Assembly (NCBI RefSeq): GCF_002300165.1
Contig: NZ_MLCE01000030.1
Location: forward strand, 21,382 to 85,381
Direction of reading: 5' to 3'
DNA from: Streptomyces sp. Tue6028
GTDB taxonomy: Bacteria; Actinomycetota; Actinomycetes; Streptomycetales; Streptomycetaceae
Length of the DNA stretch: 64,000 nucleotides
Below, piece after piece: positions 36,812 to 45,395 of the stretch. The notes under the pieces were generated by a model that saw only the letters and a list, made by a program, of their open reading frames with translations, did no database searches and had not been told where the DNA came from. Each line of letters starts with the position of its first letter. The first letter of the stretch is position 1. Made by a program: the position numbers and the translations under genes.

Positions 36812-37567
36812 GTGACGTCGCTCGACAAGCCGACCGAAGACGCCCAGCAGGACTCCAGGGCCGTGACCGAGGCCGCGCTCTTCGACGCGTTCGGCGGCGT
36901 GCGGGGCATGGTCGAGACGGTCGTGCCCGGCCTGCTCTTCGTCACCATCTTCACGATCAACAAGGACCTGCACTGGTCGGCGATCGCCGCCCTCGGCGTG
37001 TCCCTGCTGCTCGTGGTGGTCCGCCTCGTCATGCGGGACACCGTCAAGCACGCCTTCAGCGGGGTGTTCGGCGTCGCGTTCGGCGTGGTCTTCGCGATGA
37101 TGACGGGCAACGCCAAGGACTTCTACCTGCCGGGCATGCTCTACACGCTCGGTCTGGCCATCGCCTACATCGTCACGACCCTCGCGGGCGTCCCGCTGAT
37201 CGGCCTGATCCTGGGACCGGTGTTCAAGGAGAACCTCTCCTGGCGCACCCGCAATCCCGGCCGCAAGAAGGCGTACGCCAAGGCCAGTTGGGCCTGGGGT
37301 CTGATCCTCCTCGCCAAGTGCGCGGTGCTCTTCCCGCTCTACTGGTGGGCCGACACCACCCAGTTCGGCTGGGTCCTCATCGCCCTGAAGATCCCGCCGT
37401 TCCTCCTCGCCGTCTGGCTCACCTGGGTCTTCCTCGCGAAGGCGCCCGCGCCGATCGACGTCTTCGCCGAGATGGAGGCGGAGGAGAAGGCCGAGAAGGA
37501 GCGCAAGGCCGCCCTCGCGGCGGAGCGCGGCGACTCGGCACCCGCCCGCCACCGCCGGGAGGCGTAG
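36812..37567 (+). CDS. DUF3159 membrane protein
   Basis: This 251-residue protein has about six transmembrane helices between residues 35 and 215, a conserved acidic start (FDAFGGVRGMVETVVPG), and a charged cytoplasmic C-terminal helix rich in Glu/Lys. The function is unknown. The start is GTG 36812 with GGGAG six bases before. It is coupled to the OB-fold gene and faces the TrkA genes across a gap ending in a 44-bp palindrome. Bases 37568-37836 hold no recognisable feature. Confidence 0.8.
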   Translation: MTSLDKPTEDAQQDSRAVTEAALFDAFGGVRGMVETVVPGLLFVTIFTINKDLHWSAIAALGVSLLLVVVRLVMRDTVKHAFSGVFGVAFGVVFAMMTGNAKDFYLPGMLYTLGLAIAYIVTTLAGVPLIGLILGPVFKENLSWRTRNPGRKKAYAKASWAWGLILLAKCAVLFPLYWWADTTQFGWVLIALKIPPFLLAVWLTWVFLAKAPAPIDVFAEMEAEEKAEKERKAALAAERGDSAPARHRREA

Positions 37568-37836
37568 CCCGCCCCCGCCGAGGCGTAGCCCGACCCTGCT
37601 GCAGGACGGCACTCCCCGCTGCCGGGTCGGCCCCCTCGCCACGCCGGCTGGGCCCGAGGCTCAAGGGCGCGGTCTCCGCGAGATGACGGGCGCCCGGTCC
37701 GCGGGACGGCACCGACGGCAGCTCAGGCGACCGGATCGCGCGCGGACGCCGGCCCGCAGTGGAAGGCCCACGATGGTCCGCAGGCGACGGCCGGCGACGG
37801 TCCGTAGCCCGACACCCCACACACCACAGCCCGCAC

Positions 37837-37880
37837 ACGACGACGGGGCGCCCGGAGATCTCCGGGCGCCCCGTCGTCGT
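37837..37880. terminator. 44-bp perfect palindrome, bidirectional terminator
   Basis: The block 37837-37880 is a perfect inverted repeat of 22 bases per arm with no unpaired centre (central word GGAGATCTCC). It ends 16 bases before the stop-side end of the first TrkA gene and follows the DUF3159 gene by 269 bases. No T-run is present on either strand, as is common in streptomycete terminators. Confidence 0.75.
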
Positions 37881-37896
37881 ACACGCTCCGAACCGT

Positions 37897-38574
37897 CTAC
37901 TCGGTCGCGTCCTCGCGGCGCACCGACAGCAGGTCCTCCAGCTGCTCCTCGCGGGCCTGCGCGGCCACGAAGAGGAGTTCGTCGCCCGCCTCCAGGGAGT
38001 CCTCCTGGGAGGGGGTCAGGACGCGGGTGCCGCGGATGATGGTCACCAGCGAGGTGTCCTGCGGCCACTCGACGTCGCCCACCGTGGTGCCCGCGAGCGC
38101 GGACTCCGGCGGCAGGGTCAGCTCGACGAGGTTGGCGTCGCCGTGGCTGAAGCGCAGCAGGCGCACCAGATCGCCGACGCTGACCGCCTCCTCGACGAGG
38201 GCCGACATCAGGCGCGGGGTGGAGACGGCGACGTCGACGCCCCAGGCCTCGTTGAAGAGCCACTCGTTCTTCGGGTTGTTCACGCGGGCCACGACCCGCG
38301 GGACCCCGTACTCGGTCTTCGCGAGCAGGGAGACGACGAGGTTGACCTTGTCGTCACCGGTGGCCGCGATGACCACGTTGCAGCGCTGGAGCGCGGCCTC
38401 GTCCAGGGAGGTGATCTCGCAGGCGTCGGCGAGCAGCCACTCCGCCTGCGGCACGCGCTCGACCGAGATGGCGGTCGGCGCCTTGTCGATCAGCAGGATC
38501 TCGTGGCCGTTCTCCAGGAGCTCGCCCGCGATCGAGCGGCCCACGGCGCCGGCACCGGCAATGGCGACCCTCAT
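37897..38574 (-). CDS. TrkA-type RCK potassium-uptake regulator (first copy)
   Basis: This 225-residue cytoplasmic gating subunit has an N-terminal Rossmann RCK_N domain with GAGAVGRSIAG (residues 7-17) and Asp at the end of strand 2 (LLIDK). An RCK_C domain follows (about 140-215), a fold that binds small ligands including c-di-AMP in several bacteria. Such proteins dock on a membrane K+ channel or transporter. The start is ATG 38574, overlapping the stop of the upstream paralogue by one base (TGATG), so both form an operon. Confidence 0.9.
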   Translation of the reverse strand: MRVAIAGAGAVGRSIAGELLENGHEILLIDKAPTAISVERVPQAEWLLADACEITSLDEAALQRCNVVIAATGDDKVNLVVSLLAKTEYGVPRVVARVNNPKNEWLFNEAWGVDVAVSTPRLMSALVEEAVSVGDLVRLLRFSHGDANLVELTLPPESALAGTTVGDVEWPQDTSLVTIIRGTRVLTPSQEDSLEAGDELLFVAAQAREEQLEDLLSVRREDATE

Positions 38575-39245
38575 CAGTGACCGGCCTCCTCTTCAGGACC
38601 CTTGGCGAACGCCGCCTCGACCTTGTCCACCTCGTCGGAGCGCATCATGACGTGCACCAGGTCGCCTTCCTGCAGCACGGTCTGCGAGGAGGGCAGGATC
38701 GCCTCGCCCAGCCGGGTGAGGAAGGCCACGCGCACGCCCGTCTCGTCCTGGAGGCGGCTGATCTTGTGGCCGACCCAGCCGGAGGAGGTGTGCACCTCGG
38801 CGAGCTGCACCCCGCCGGTGGGGTCGCGCCACAGCGGCTCGGCGCCCGAGGGCAGCAGCCGGCGCAGCATCTGGTCGGCCGTCCAGCGGACGGTGGCGAC
38901 GGTCGGGATGCCGAGGCGCTGGTAGACCTCGGCGCGGCGCGGGTCGTAGATGCGGGCGGCCACGTTCTCGATGCCGAACATCTCGCGGGCCACCCGGGCG
39001 GCGATGATGTTCGAGTTGTCACCGCTGGAGACCGCGGCGAACGCGCCGGCCTCCTCGATGCCCGCTTCGCGCAGGGTGTCCTGGTCGAAGCCGACTCCGG
39101 TGACACGACGGCCGCCGAACCCGGAGCCCAGTCGTCGGAAGGCGGTGGGGTCCTGGTCGACCACGGCGACCGTGTGCCCCTGTTGCTCCAGGGTCTGGGC
39201 AAGAGCGGAGCCCACTCTTCCGCAGCCCATGATGACGATGTGCAC
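38574..39245 (-). CDS. TrkA-type RCK potassium-uptake regulator (second copy)
   Basis: This 223-residue paralogue of the adjacent gene has RCK_N with MGCGRVGSALAQ (residues 6-17) and VVDQD, and RCK_C at about 140-215. Two different RCK proteins encoded together suggest a hetero-oligomeric ring on one transporter. The best local candidate is the KimA-like permease gene that diverges from them. The start is ATG 39245. The 31-residue membrane peptide gene lies 143 bases upstream on the same strand. Confidence 0.9.
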   Translation of the reverse strand: MHIVIMGCGRVGSALAQTLEQQGHTVAVVDQDPTAFRRLGSGFGGRRVTGVGFDQDTLREAGIEEAGAFAAVSSGDNSNIIAARVAREMFGIENVAARIYDPRRAEVYQRLGIPTVATVRWTADQMLRRLLPSGAEPLWRDPTGGVQLAEVHTSSGWVGHKISRLQDETGVRVAFLTRLGEAILPSSQTVLQEGDLVHVMMRSDEVDKVEAAFAKGPEEEAGH

Positions 39246-39388
39246 GACCGTCCTTCCGAATCTGATGGTTACGGCTCAGGGTGAACAGGGTCTCAGACCG
39301 CCGCCCAAGCTACACACGCGCGGTCCGTCCGGGGCACCCCTGTGCACGTTCGCCTGCGGGTTCCGGGCGTCGGCCGAGGAGAGGGAGA

Positions 39389-39484
39389 TCAGCGGCGTGT
39401 GATGCTGCGGACACTCACCAGGGTCAGGATTCCGAGGCCGACGAGGGCGGCGGCGGCTCCGATCAGCTCCGCGGTCACATGCAT
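39389..39484 (-). CDS. 31-residue single-helix membrane peptide
   Basis: This tiny gene was read directly on the minus strand. ATG 39484 is preceded by GGAGG with four-base spacing, and the peptide begins MHVTAELIGAAAALVGLG, continues ILTLVSVRSITRR and ends at TGA 39389-39391. One hydrophobic helix (about residues 6-25) with a basic C-terminus predicts N-out/C-in. An AT-rich promoter-like segment (TCTATATGAC on the minus strand, near 39520) lies upstream. Size and topology recall KdpF, the small Kdp subunit, and it sits among potassium genes, but sequence identity with KdpF is not claimed. Confidence 0.6.
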   Translation of the reverse strand: MHVTAELIGAAAALVGLGILTLVSVRSITRR

Positions 39485-39644
39485 GGATCCTCCACGGCAG
39501 GGGCAAGGGGCGGGGTTTTGTCATATAGACACGTGGATCCGTCCGGCCACGGAATCCGCAGCCGGACAGGTCCCCGTTTTCACTCGGAGAGCAGATGCTG
39601 TGCCGAAGCGGGGCGGCGGGTGGGCGGCCCCGTGTTCGAACCCT

Positions 39645-39650
39645 TACGCT
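39645..39650 (+). promoter_or_regulatory. -10 hexamer suggesting leaderless transcription of the KimA-like gene
   Basis: TACGCT lies eight bases before GTG 39659 and there is no purine-rich ribosome site between them. Confidence 0.45.
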
Positions 39651-39658
39651 TCTCTGTT

Positions 39659-41710
39659 GTGTCCAAACTGACCGACGTGCCCAAACGGATTCTGATCGGG
39701 CGCGCACTGCGCAGTGATCGGCTCGGAGAAACGCTCCTGCCGAAGCGCATCGCCCTTCCCGTGTTCGCCTCCGACCCGCTCTCCTCCGTCGCGTACGCGC
39801 CCGGAGAAGTGCTGCTGGTCCTGTCCATCGCGGGTGTGTCGGCCTACCACTTCAGCCCCTGGATCGCCGTCGCGGTCGTCGTGCTGATGTTCACGGTGGT
39901 CGCCTCCTACCGGCAGAACGTGCACGCGTACCCGAGCGGCGGCGGCGACTACGAGGTCGCCAACACCAACCTCGGTCCCAAGGCGGGACTGACCGTCGCC
40001 AGCGCCCTGCTCGTCGACTACGTCCTGACCGTCGCCGTCTCCATCGCCTCCGGCATCGAGAACCTCGGCTCCGCGATCCCCTTCGTCGTCGAGCACAAGG
40101 TGGCCTGCGCGGTCGCCGTCATCGTGCTCCTCACGCTGATGAACCTGCGGGGCGTCAAGGAGTCCGGCAAGCTCTTCGCGATCCCGACGTACGTCTTCGT
40201 GGCGGGCGTCTTCATCATGATCGCGTGGGGCGCCTTCCGCGGGCTCGTCCTCGACGACACCATGCGCGCGCCCACCGCCGACTACCACATCAAGGCCGAG
40301 CACCAGGGGCTCGCGGGCTTCGCCCTCGTCTTCCTGCTGCTGCGGGCCTTCTCCTCCGGCTGTGCCGCGCTCACCGGCGTCGAGGCGATCTCCAACGGCG
40401 TCCCGGCCTTCCGCAAGCCCAAGTCGAAGAACGCCGCGAACACCCTCGCGCTGATGGGCCTGCTCGCCGTCACCATGTTCTGCGGCATCATCGCGCTGGC
40501 CATGTCGACCAAGGTCCGGATGGCCGAGAACCCGGCCAACGACCTGATCCACAACGGCGCCCCGGTCGGCTCCGACTACGTCCAGAACCCGGTGATCTCC
40601 CAGGTCGCCGAGGCCGTCTTCGGCAAGGGCAGCTTCCTGTTCATCGTGCTGGCCGCCGCCACCGCGCTGGTCCTGTTCCTCGCCGCCAACACCGCCTACA
40701 ACGGCTTCCCGCTGCTCGGCTCGATCCTCGCCCAGGACCGCTACCTCCCGCGCCAGCTGCACACCCGCGGCGACCGCCTCGCCTTCTCCAACGGCATCGT
40801 GCTCCTCGCGGGCGCCGCGACCCTGCTGGTCGTCATCTACGGGGCGGACTCGACCCGCCTCATCCAGCTCTACATCGTCGGCGTCTTCGTCTCGTTCACG
40901 CTCAGCCAGACCGGCATGGTCCGCCACTGGAACCGCCACCTGGCCACCGAGAAGGACCAGGCCAAGCGGCGTCACATGGTCCGCTCCCGGGCGATCAACG
41001 CCTTCGGCGCGTTCTTCACCGGCCTGGTCCTGGTCGTCGTCCTGGTCACCAAGTTCACGCACGGCGCCTGGGTCGCCCTGCTCGGCATGGTGATCTTCTA
41101 CGCGACGATGAGCGCGATCCGCCGGCACTACGACCGGGTCGCCGAGGAGATCGCCGCCCCCGAGGGCCCCTCCGACGACAGTGTCCGCCCCTCCCGCGTC
41201 CACTCCGTCGTCCTGATCTCCAAGATCCACCGCCCGACGCTGCGCGCCCTCGCCTACGCCAAGCTGCTGCGCTCCGACACCCTCGAAGCGCTCAGCGTCA
41301 ACGTCGACCCGGCCGAGACCAAGGCCCTGCGCGAGGAGTGGGAGCGGCGCGGCATCGACGTACCGCTCAAGGTCCTCGACTCGCCGTACCGCGAGATCAC
41401 GCGGCCGATCATCGAGTACGTGAAGGGGCTGCGCAAGGAGTCCCCGCGCGACGCGGTGTCCGTGATCATCCCCGAGTACGTGGTCGGCCACTGGTACGAG
41501 CACCTGCTGCACAACCAGAGCGCCCTGCGCCTCAAGGGCCGCCTGCTGTTCACCCCGGGCGTCATGGTGACGTCGGTGCCCTACCAGCTGGTGTCCTCCG
41601 AGGCGGCCAAGCAGCGCGCCCGCAAGCGGCAGGACTGGAACGCGCCGGGTGCGGTGCGCCGCGGTCCGGCGGAGGAGCGGACCAAGGAGTCCTCCCAGAC
41701 CAAGGGCTGA
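39659..41710 (+). CDS. KimA-like APC-superfamily potassium transporter
   Basis: This 683-residue permease has about 12 transmembrane helices (residues 35-465) and a roughly 200-residue cytoplasmic C-terminal domain. Signature stretches are FASDPLSSVAYAPGEVL (about 36-52), YPSGGGDYEVA (about 91-101) and ALTGVEAISNGVPAF (about 237-251), as in Bacillus KimA (YdaO) and related APC permeases. KimA imports K+ with protons and is controlled by c-di-AMP. GTG 39659 is chosen because the protein then starts VSKLTDVPKR and a -10 word lies just upstream. It diverges from the RCK genes and is followed by a TRAM methyltransferase gene. Confidence 0.87.
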   Translation: MSKLTDVPKRILIGRALRSDRLGETLLPKRIALPVFASDPLSSVAYAPGEVLLVLSIAGVSAYHFSPWIAVAVVVLMFTVVASYRQNVHAYPSGGGDYEVANTNLGPKAGLTVASALLVDYVLTVAVSIASGIENLGSAIPFVVEHKVACAVAVIVLLTLMNLRGVKESGKLFAIPTYVFVAGVFIMIAWGAFRGLVLDDTMRAPTADYHIKAEHQGLAGFALVFLLLRAFSSGCAALTGVEAISNGVPAFRKPKSKNAANTLALMGLLAVTMFCGIIALAMSTKVRMAENPANDLIHNGAPVGSDYVQNPVISQVAEAVFGKGSFLFIVLAAATALVLFLAANTAYNGFPLLGSILAQDRYLPRQLHTRGDRLAFSNGIVLLAGAATLLVVIYGADSTRLIQLYIVGVFVSFTLSQTGMVRHWNRHLATEKDQAKRRHMVRSRAINAFGAFFTGLVLVVVLVTKFTHGAWVALLGMVIFYATMSAIRRHYDRVAEEIAAPEGPSDDSVRPSRVHSVVLISKIHRPTLRALAYAKLLRSDTLEALSVNVDPAETKALREEWERRGIDVPLKVLDSPYREITRPIIEYVKGLRKESPRDAVSVIIPEYVVGHWYEHLLHNQSALRLKGRLLFTPGVMVTSVPYQLVSSEAAKQRARKRQDWNAPGAVRRGPAEERTKESSQTKG

Positions 41711-41861
41711 GGCCTGTCCGACCGTCCCGGCGTCGCCCGCCGGGCAGGACGGACAGGGCCTGGCACCGACGGCCTCGTGGTGAACGGCCGGACGACGTCC
41801 ACGTAGACTGGTGGGCTGTTGTCCGGCCGTTCCCCCTTTTCTCAACTGGAGTCACCCCGCC

Positions 41862-43190
41862 ATGCAGGCAGAACCGAAGAAGTCGCTGGTGGGGGCCGAG
41901 TACGAGGTCGAGATCGGCCCGGTCGCCCACGGCGGACACTGCATCGCCCGCACCAGTGAGGGCCAGGTCCTCTTCGTCCGGCACGCCCTGCCCGGCGAGC
42001 GGGTCGTCGCGCGGGTCACCGAGGGCGAGGAAGGCGCGCGCTTCCTGCGCGCCGACGCCGTACAGATCCTGGACGCGTCGAAGGACCGCGTCGAGGCGCC
42101 CTGCCCCTACGCCGGCCCCGGCCGCTGCGGCGGCTGCGACTGGCAGCACGCCAAGCCGGGCGCCCAGCGCCGCCTCAAGGGCGAGGTCATCGCCGAGCAG
42201 CTCCAGCGGCTCGCGGGCCTCACGCCCGAGGAGGCCGGCTGGGACGGCACGGTGATGCCCGCCGACGGCGACAAGCTGCCCGCGGGCCAGGTGCCGGCCT
42301 GGCGTACGCGTGTCCAGTACGCCGTGGACGCCGACGGCAATGCCGGGCTGCGCCGCCACCGCTCGCACGAGGTCGAGCCGATCGAGCACTGCATGATCGC
42401 GGCGCCGGGTGTCAGCGAACTCGGCATCGAGGAGCGTGACTGGTCCGGCATGGCCTCGGTCGACGCGATCGCCGCGACCGGATCCCAGGACCGCATGGTG
42501 ATCCTGGAGCCCCGGCCCGGCGCCCGTCTGCCCCTCGTGGAACTCGACAAGCCCGTCTCCGTGATGCGCGTCGAGGAGAAGGACGGCGGCATCCACCGTG
42601 TCCACGGCCGCGCGTTCGTGCGCGAGCGTGCCGACGGCCGTACCTACCGTGTCGGCAGCGGCGGCTTCTGGCAGGTCCACCCGATGGCGGCCGACACCCT
42701 GGTCAAGGCCGTGATGCAAGGCCTGCTGCCGCGCAAGGGTGAGATGGCGCTCGACCTGTACTGCGGCGTCGGCCTCTTCGCGGGCGCCCTCGCGGACCGT
42801 CTCGGCGACACGGGCGCGGTCCTCGGCATCGAGTCGGGCAAGCGCGCGGTCGAGGACGCCCGGCACAACGTCGCCGCCTTCGACCGGGTCCGCATCGAAC
42901 AGGGCAAGGTCGAGTCGGTCCTCCCGCGCACCGGTATCACCGAGGTCGACCTGATCGTCCTCGACCCGCCGCGCGCCGGCGCCGGCAAGAAGACGGTCGA
43001 GCACCTGTCGTCCCTGGGCGCCCGCCGCATCGCCTACGTCGCCTGCGACCCGGCCGCCCTCGCCCGCGACCTGGCGTACTTCCGCGACGGGGGGTACCGG
43101 GTGCGGACGCTGCGGGCGTTCGACCTGTTCCCGATGACGCATCACGTGGAGTGCGTGGCGATCCTGGAGCCGGTGGACAAGGGGCGCTGA
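41862..43190 (+). CDS. TRAM-domain (uracil-5-)-methyltransferase, RumA/TrmA type
   Basis: This 442-residue RNA m5U methyltransferase has an N-terminal TRAM domain (about 8-70), then a cysteine cluster (CPYAGPGRCGGCDW, about residues 80-93, plus EHCMIA) that fits a [4Fe-4S] site as in RlmD. The SAM-binding motif is LDLYCGVGLFAG, and the catalytic cysteine is in ACDPAALARD near the C-terminus. It probably methylates 23S rRNA; the exact uridine is not known. The start is ATG 41862 with CTGGAG upstream. This is the last core gene before the accessory insertion. Confidence 0.92.
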   Translation: MQAEPKKSLVGAEYEVEIGPVAHGGHCIARTSEGQVLFVRHALPGERVVARVTEGEEGARFLRADAVQILDASKDRVEAPCPYAGPGRCGGCDWQHAKPGAQRRLKGEVIAEQLQRLAGLTPEEAGWDGTVMPADGDKLPAGQVPAWRTRVQYAVDADGNAGLRRHRSHEVEPIEHCMIAAPGVSELGIEERDWSGMASVDAIAATGSQDRMVILEPRPGARLPLVELDKPVSVMRVEEKDGGIHRVHGRAFVRERADGRTYRVGSGGFWQVHPMAADTLVKAVMQGLLPRKGEMALDLYCGVGLFAGALADRLGDTGAVLGIESGKRAVEDARHNVAAFDRVRIEQGKVESVLPRTGITEVDLIVLDPPRAGAGKKTVEHLSSLGARRIAYVACDPAALARDLAYFRDGGYRVRTLRAFDLFPMTHHVECVAILEPVDKGR

Positions 43191-43291
43191 GCCGCGGTTC
43201 GGTGGGGTTGACGATCGCTGCGATGCAGCGGCAGCGTCACGAATCGGGGCCATGGGTCGTGATCACCTAAGCCGTGCTCGAGTGACTGTTC

Positions 43292-45232
43292 ATGACGTGG
43301 GTGAATGGATGCCCACCAGGCCGTTCCCGACTGCCCCAGTGGGCTGTAGGCGATGGTGCACAGCACTACGACCGAGTCCCGGAGTGCGGCAATCTGTCGC
43401 AGAAGCGGCACGTACAGGTCGACGACCTCGACCTCGAAGTCGTACGTCTCGCCCTGCTCGCGCAGGAAGTCGACGTCGCCCGCGGCCTTGTGGCCGAAGC
43501 GGAAACCCCCGGAGCCTCGCGCTCTGGAGGCCGCGCGGCCCGCAGGGCCGCCGGTGCCGGATGGTTCTCCTTCGGCCTCTGGCGCCGGAGAAGGGCTCTG
43601 TCCGCCGTCGTTCGATCCGCGGGGGAGGACCTGGCCGCCCAGTGGCCCGCCTGGGCGTCGGAGCGTCCGGTCCCCTCCGATCTCCTACGCACCCTGGCCG
43701 AGGCTGTGGCTGTGGAACGGGCGTTGCGGGAACTCCTGCCGCAGCATCTTGCCAGGGACGAGGAAGCGCTGAAGCGAGCGCGGCTGGAGAGCGGCGCTGG
43801 TCTGTCGGAGACGTCGGGTGAGCTGGCCCGGGCGGTGACCGCCGAGGCCATGGCCCGTGGCCGCTCGCTGATGGGCCAGCGGCTCCAGGCGCTGCGGCAG
43901 CGCTCCGGCTTCCAGCGGAGCCAGGGCAACCTGATGGCACACCTGAAGCGCTGGGCGATCAGCACGCACTCGGTACGGCAGCTCGAACTGGCTCCGCAGC
44001 TGTTCGACCTCGTGGTGATCGACGAGGCGAGTCAATGCTCGATTCCGGCGGTGATGCCGTTGCTGTTCCGGGCGAAGCGGGCGCTGATCATCGGTGACCC
44101 TATGCAGCTCGGGCACATCCCGGGGATCACCGCACAGCAGGAGCGGCAGGCACGGGTACGGTCGAGGCTGAGCGCGGCACAGCTCGAAGATCGGCGCGTT
44201 ACCTATCACGTGTACTCGTCGTATCACGCAGCCGCGCAGAGCGGGGAAGCGGCGCTGCTACTCGACGAGCACTACCGATGCCACCCGGCCATCGCCGACA
44301 TCGTCAACGGGCATTGCTACGCTGGCCAGTTGCAAGTCCTGACCGACGTCCGAAGGCAGATTCCGGCTGTCGACCCGTGGGGATCGCTCGGCCCGGCTCC
44401 GGTGCTGGGGTGGGTGGACGCGCTGCACGGCGAGTCAGCCAGAGGCGCCGGTGGCCAGTCCTGGCGCAACCCGGCGGAGGCCGAGCGGGTACACGAGGTG
44501 GTGGACGAGTTGCTCGCGCGGCTACCCGAGCACGCGACGGTCGGAGTGGTGACGCCGTTCCGGGCCCAGAAGGACGCTCTGGCGCGGGTGTGGGCCGACG
44601 ACGAGCGGGTCCGGGTCGGTACCGTCCACGCCTTTCAAGGCGGACAGCGCGACGTGATGGTCCTGAGCCCGGTGGCCACGGGTAACACTCCGCCCCGTAC
44701 GACGCACTGGGTGGCGAGCCAGGTCAATCTGTGGAACGTCGCGGTCACACGAGCCAAGTCCCAGCTCATCACGGTGGGGAGTCACGCCTTCTGGACGGGC
44801 CAGGTCGGGCTGCCTGCACTGCTTGCCGAAAGGTCCGCCGTACTGCGCGCGGGGGCGGACACCGGACACGACACGGCTTTCTCGGCGATGACGACGACCG
44901 ACTTTCGTGCCGAACTCGGAGACCGGCTGCAGGAGTACCTCAGCCGTCGCGGAGTCACCGATCTGGAGCGTACGGCAGCGATCGGTGGGCACACCGTGGA
45001 CCTGCTGTTCACGCAGAACGGTGCGAACACAGCGGTACTCATCGACTCGGGACCCGAACATGGCGAGGACCCGGCCCGTCACCTGCGACTGACGCACGCT
45101 CGCGGCGACTTGCTGACGGGGCTGCCCTGTGGTGGCTCGGGAGCGAAACCCGGTCCGGTCGAACAGACTCTGAGGCTGCCGGCTTGGCGGGTGCTTGCCG
45201 GCGTCCCGGCGCTCGACTCTCTGTTCGCCTGA
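43292..45232 (+). pseudogene. 5'-truncated superfamily-1 helicase with C-terminal nuclease-like domain
   Basis: The frame keeps helicase motif II (VVIDEASQC, D244/E245), III (LIIGDPMQLGHI), IV-V (VGTVHAFQGGQRD) and VI (NLWNVAVTRAKSQL) of an Upf1-like SF1 enzyme. A C-terminal domain (about 530-646, EYLSRRGVTDLERTAAIGGH, then TVDLLFTQ) resembles restriction-endonuclease-fold tails. There is no Walker A/GKT motif: only 243 residues precede motif II and the first 85 look unrelated. Just 100 bases separate the frame from the preceding gene, so the ATP-binding half is deleted. The truncated product could still be made, but not as a working helicase. The real homologous part begins near 43550. Confidence 0.75.
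43310..43510 (-). pseudogene. possible gene relic on the minus strand
   Basis: On the minus strand this stretch reads as about 65 codons with nearly all G or C in third position (FRFGHKAAGDVDFLREQGET, then YDFEVEVVDLYVPLL...). That is better codon usage than the plus-strand frame over the same bases. It has no start or natural ends and belongs to no family I recognise. It may be a leftover of whatever gene was broken when the helicase was truncated. Confidence 0.35.
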
Positions 45233-45326
45233 ATGACTGCTGCCACATGATGACTGCCTGACATATTGCTGTGTTCATGCGGAACTCGGCGCAGCGTATT
45301 TCGAGTAAGCCCATCCATATGCCGAA

Positions 45327-45342
45327 GTAGTCCCACTACGAT
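45327..45342 (+). promoter_or_regulatory. inverted repeat over a possible -10 box before the triad operon
   Basis: GTAGT-CCC-ACTAC (45327-45339) overlaps TACGAT (45337-45342), a plausible -10 hexamer 54 bases before the vWA gene start. No good -35 is visible. An operator in this position would repress or autoregulate the operon. Confidence 0.4.
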
Positions 45343-45395
45343 GCGATCGGGGGATCTCGGTGTCTCGGCGTGCGCGCTGATAGCCGGAAGTCAGC

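Noticed and set aside
39275..39300. PhoP box (GTTCACC on the minus strand)
   Set aside because: Only one heptamer is present; PhoP operators need repeated units at 11-bp phase.
39389..39484. Naming the 31-residue peptide kdpF
   Set aside because: Size and topology match but the sequence is too short and too generic, and the Kdp pump genes are absent.
43191..43560. Missing N-terminal half of the helicase in another reading frame
   Set aside because: The gap to the preceding gene is far too short for the missing domain and no frame shows a GKT/GKS Walker A motif.
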